A stretch of DNA of 6,808 nt from Clostridia bacterium. GTDB taxonomy: Bacteria; Bacillota; Clostridia; Clostridiales; Clostridiaceae. Made by a program: the position numbers and the translations under genes. Location: positions 1-6,808 of the forward strand of contig RZYZ01000110.1 in the NCBI GenBank assembly GCA_009930125.1, given 5' to 3'. The notes under the pieces are model-generated. The model had not been told where the DNA came from. It did no database searches and saw nothing but the letters and a program-made list of their open reading frames with translations. Below, piece after piece: positions 6,026-6,808 of this stretch; position 1 is the first letter of the stretch, and the number at the start of each line of letters is the position of its first letter.

Positions 6026-6808
6026 TGAGATTCACCCCCTTATAGACTTCCATGGATCTGGGCAGCTTTTCCAGATTCACCGGATCACTGACGATGACCA
6101 CGGTTTTCCCGAAGGATCTGGAGAACTCCCTGAGGGGCCTGATGTACTCCGGCAGAATCTTCGGTGTCACCAGAATGAAGGTCTGATAGGCATTCCGGTT
6201 TCTCGATAGTGCCTTCAGGCCTTCCTCCAGGGTCATGGAGATGACATTGCCGAGCTTTCCGAGAATCTCATTGTACTTTCTCAGATTCTCCCTGGAGAGG
6301 CCTGACGGATAATAGTATCCCCTTTTCCGTCCTGCCGGATTGTATCCGTTGCTGGAGAACCCAAAGGGTATTTTCTCCTTGGTCAGCTCCTCCATGACGG
6401 ATCGTGCAAGCACAATGGACTGTTCCACCGCATCCACGTCCGGGTCCTGCCAGAATGGTCTGGTGCTTTCCAGATTGAGATACACCAGGGCACTCTTTTC
6501 CGCAGTGAAGTCGAACTGCTTCACCATCAGCCTGTCATGCTTCAATGACGAAGGCCAGTGGATCTGTCTCTGGGATTCACTGCCGGTATATTCTCTGATC
6601 CCTCGGATCATGAGCGGATCATCGATGATCCATCTCTTCACGGAAAATGGGCCGTATAGTCCTGCATAGGGCAGCAGAATCTCCTTCAGAGGTCTCTTTT
6701 CCGGCAGCACCACCACCGGAATCTTCAGCGGGATTTCCTTGTAGACCTGATGGAAACCGAGAAAGTCACCGATTTTCAGGGAGGCTTCCTCGATATACCA
6801 GATGCCTC
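6006..6808 (-). CDS. DUF58 domain protein, partial (5' end outside window)
   Basis: The frame is open from the right edge to TGA 6006, giving 266 visible residues; the N-terminus, usually with two membrane helices, lies outside. The visible part begins in the beta-rich segment (SLKIGDFLGF, then IPVVVLPEKRPL). It contains the DUF58 signature IREYTGSESQRQIHWPSSLK at about 6599-6540, matching the family pattern R-x-Y-x-x-G-D-x-x-R-x-I-x-W. A von Willebrand A-like fold follows, opening with SALVYLNLEST (about 6491-6459), where other members have an Asp-based MIDAS (DxSxS); here Asp is Asn. DUF58 proteins typically sit between a MoxR AAA+ ATPase and a TgpA-like membrane protein and are thought to act at the cell envelope. 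The next gene overlaps this one by 20 bases and fits that scheme. A MoxR gene would be expected just upstream of the window. Confidence 0.86.
   Translation of the reverse strand, partial: GIWYIEEASLKIGDFLGFHQVYKEIPLKIPVVVLPEKRPLKEILLPYAGLYGPFSVKRWIIDDPLMIRGIREYTGSESQRQIHWPSSLKHDRLMVKQFDFTAEKSALVYLNLESTRPFWQDPDVDAVEQSIVLARSVMEELTKEKIPFGFSSNGYNPAGRKRGYYYPSGLSRENLRKYNEILGKLGNVISMTLEEGLKALSRNRNAYQTFILVTPKILPEYIRPLREFSRSFGKTVVIVSDPVNLEKLPRSMEVYKGVNLIGNADS
6033..6041 (-). promoter_or_regulatory. Ribosome binding site selecting the TTG start of the DUF4129-like gene
   Basis: AAGGGGGTG on the minus strand ends seven bases before TTG 6025-6023 and thirteen bases before ATG 6019. The spacing favours TTG. 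The site lies inside the DUF58 coding sequence, 25 bases upstream of its stop, consistent with coupled translation. Confidence 0.6.

Overview
The window is a stretch of bacterial chromosome in which all six recognisable genes lie on the minus strand and point towards position 1. Base composition is near 50% GC. Shine-Dalgarno sites are strong and purine-rich (AGGAAGGA, AAGGGGGTG, AGGGGG), GTG and TTG starts are common, and AGA/AGG arginine codons are frequent. Together with AAC(6')-Ii-like and TM1586-like proteins, this suggests a Firmicute, probably an anaerobic clostridial relative. No gene pins the genus. I see no mobile element, RNA gene, CRISPR array or phage gene.

Read in the direction of transcription (high to low coordinate), the window has three parts. 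(1) 6808-3370: the 3' part of a DUF58 gene overlaps by 20 bases a polytopic membrane protein with a DUF4129-like tail. This is the usual core of a MoxR/DUF58/TgpA-type envelope cluster, but no transglutaminase core is present here. After 46 bases comes an AAC(6')-Ii-like acetyltransferase gene interrupted by an in-frame TAG. Only 12 bases later comes a TM1586-type nitroreductase. (2) 3369-910: a 110-base gap holds an extended -10 promoter followed by a perfect 18-base palindrome. These precede a two-gene unit: a two-helix K+ channel with cytoplasmic RCK domains, then a DUF2254 membrane protein 22 bases downstream. (3) 909-1: a 112-base gap, then a DUF523 (TudS-type iron-sulfur) protein that starts with GTG and runs off the window edge with an unassigned C-terminal extension.

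Part 1 looks like envelope housekeeping plus two small detoxification-type enzymes. Part 2 is a separately controlled ion-transport unit.

The points most worth a second look are four. The TAG replaces the conserved Trp of the GWELHPLVV motif in AAC(6'). The palindrome sits just downstream of the predicted start of transcription of the channel operon. The channel has an internal Met at exactly the spacing from the Rossmann glycine motif seen for the internal start in MthK. The DUF58/DUF4129 pair lacks a transglutaminase domain.
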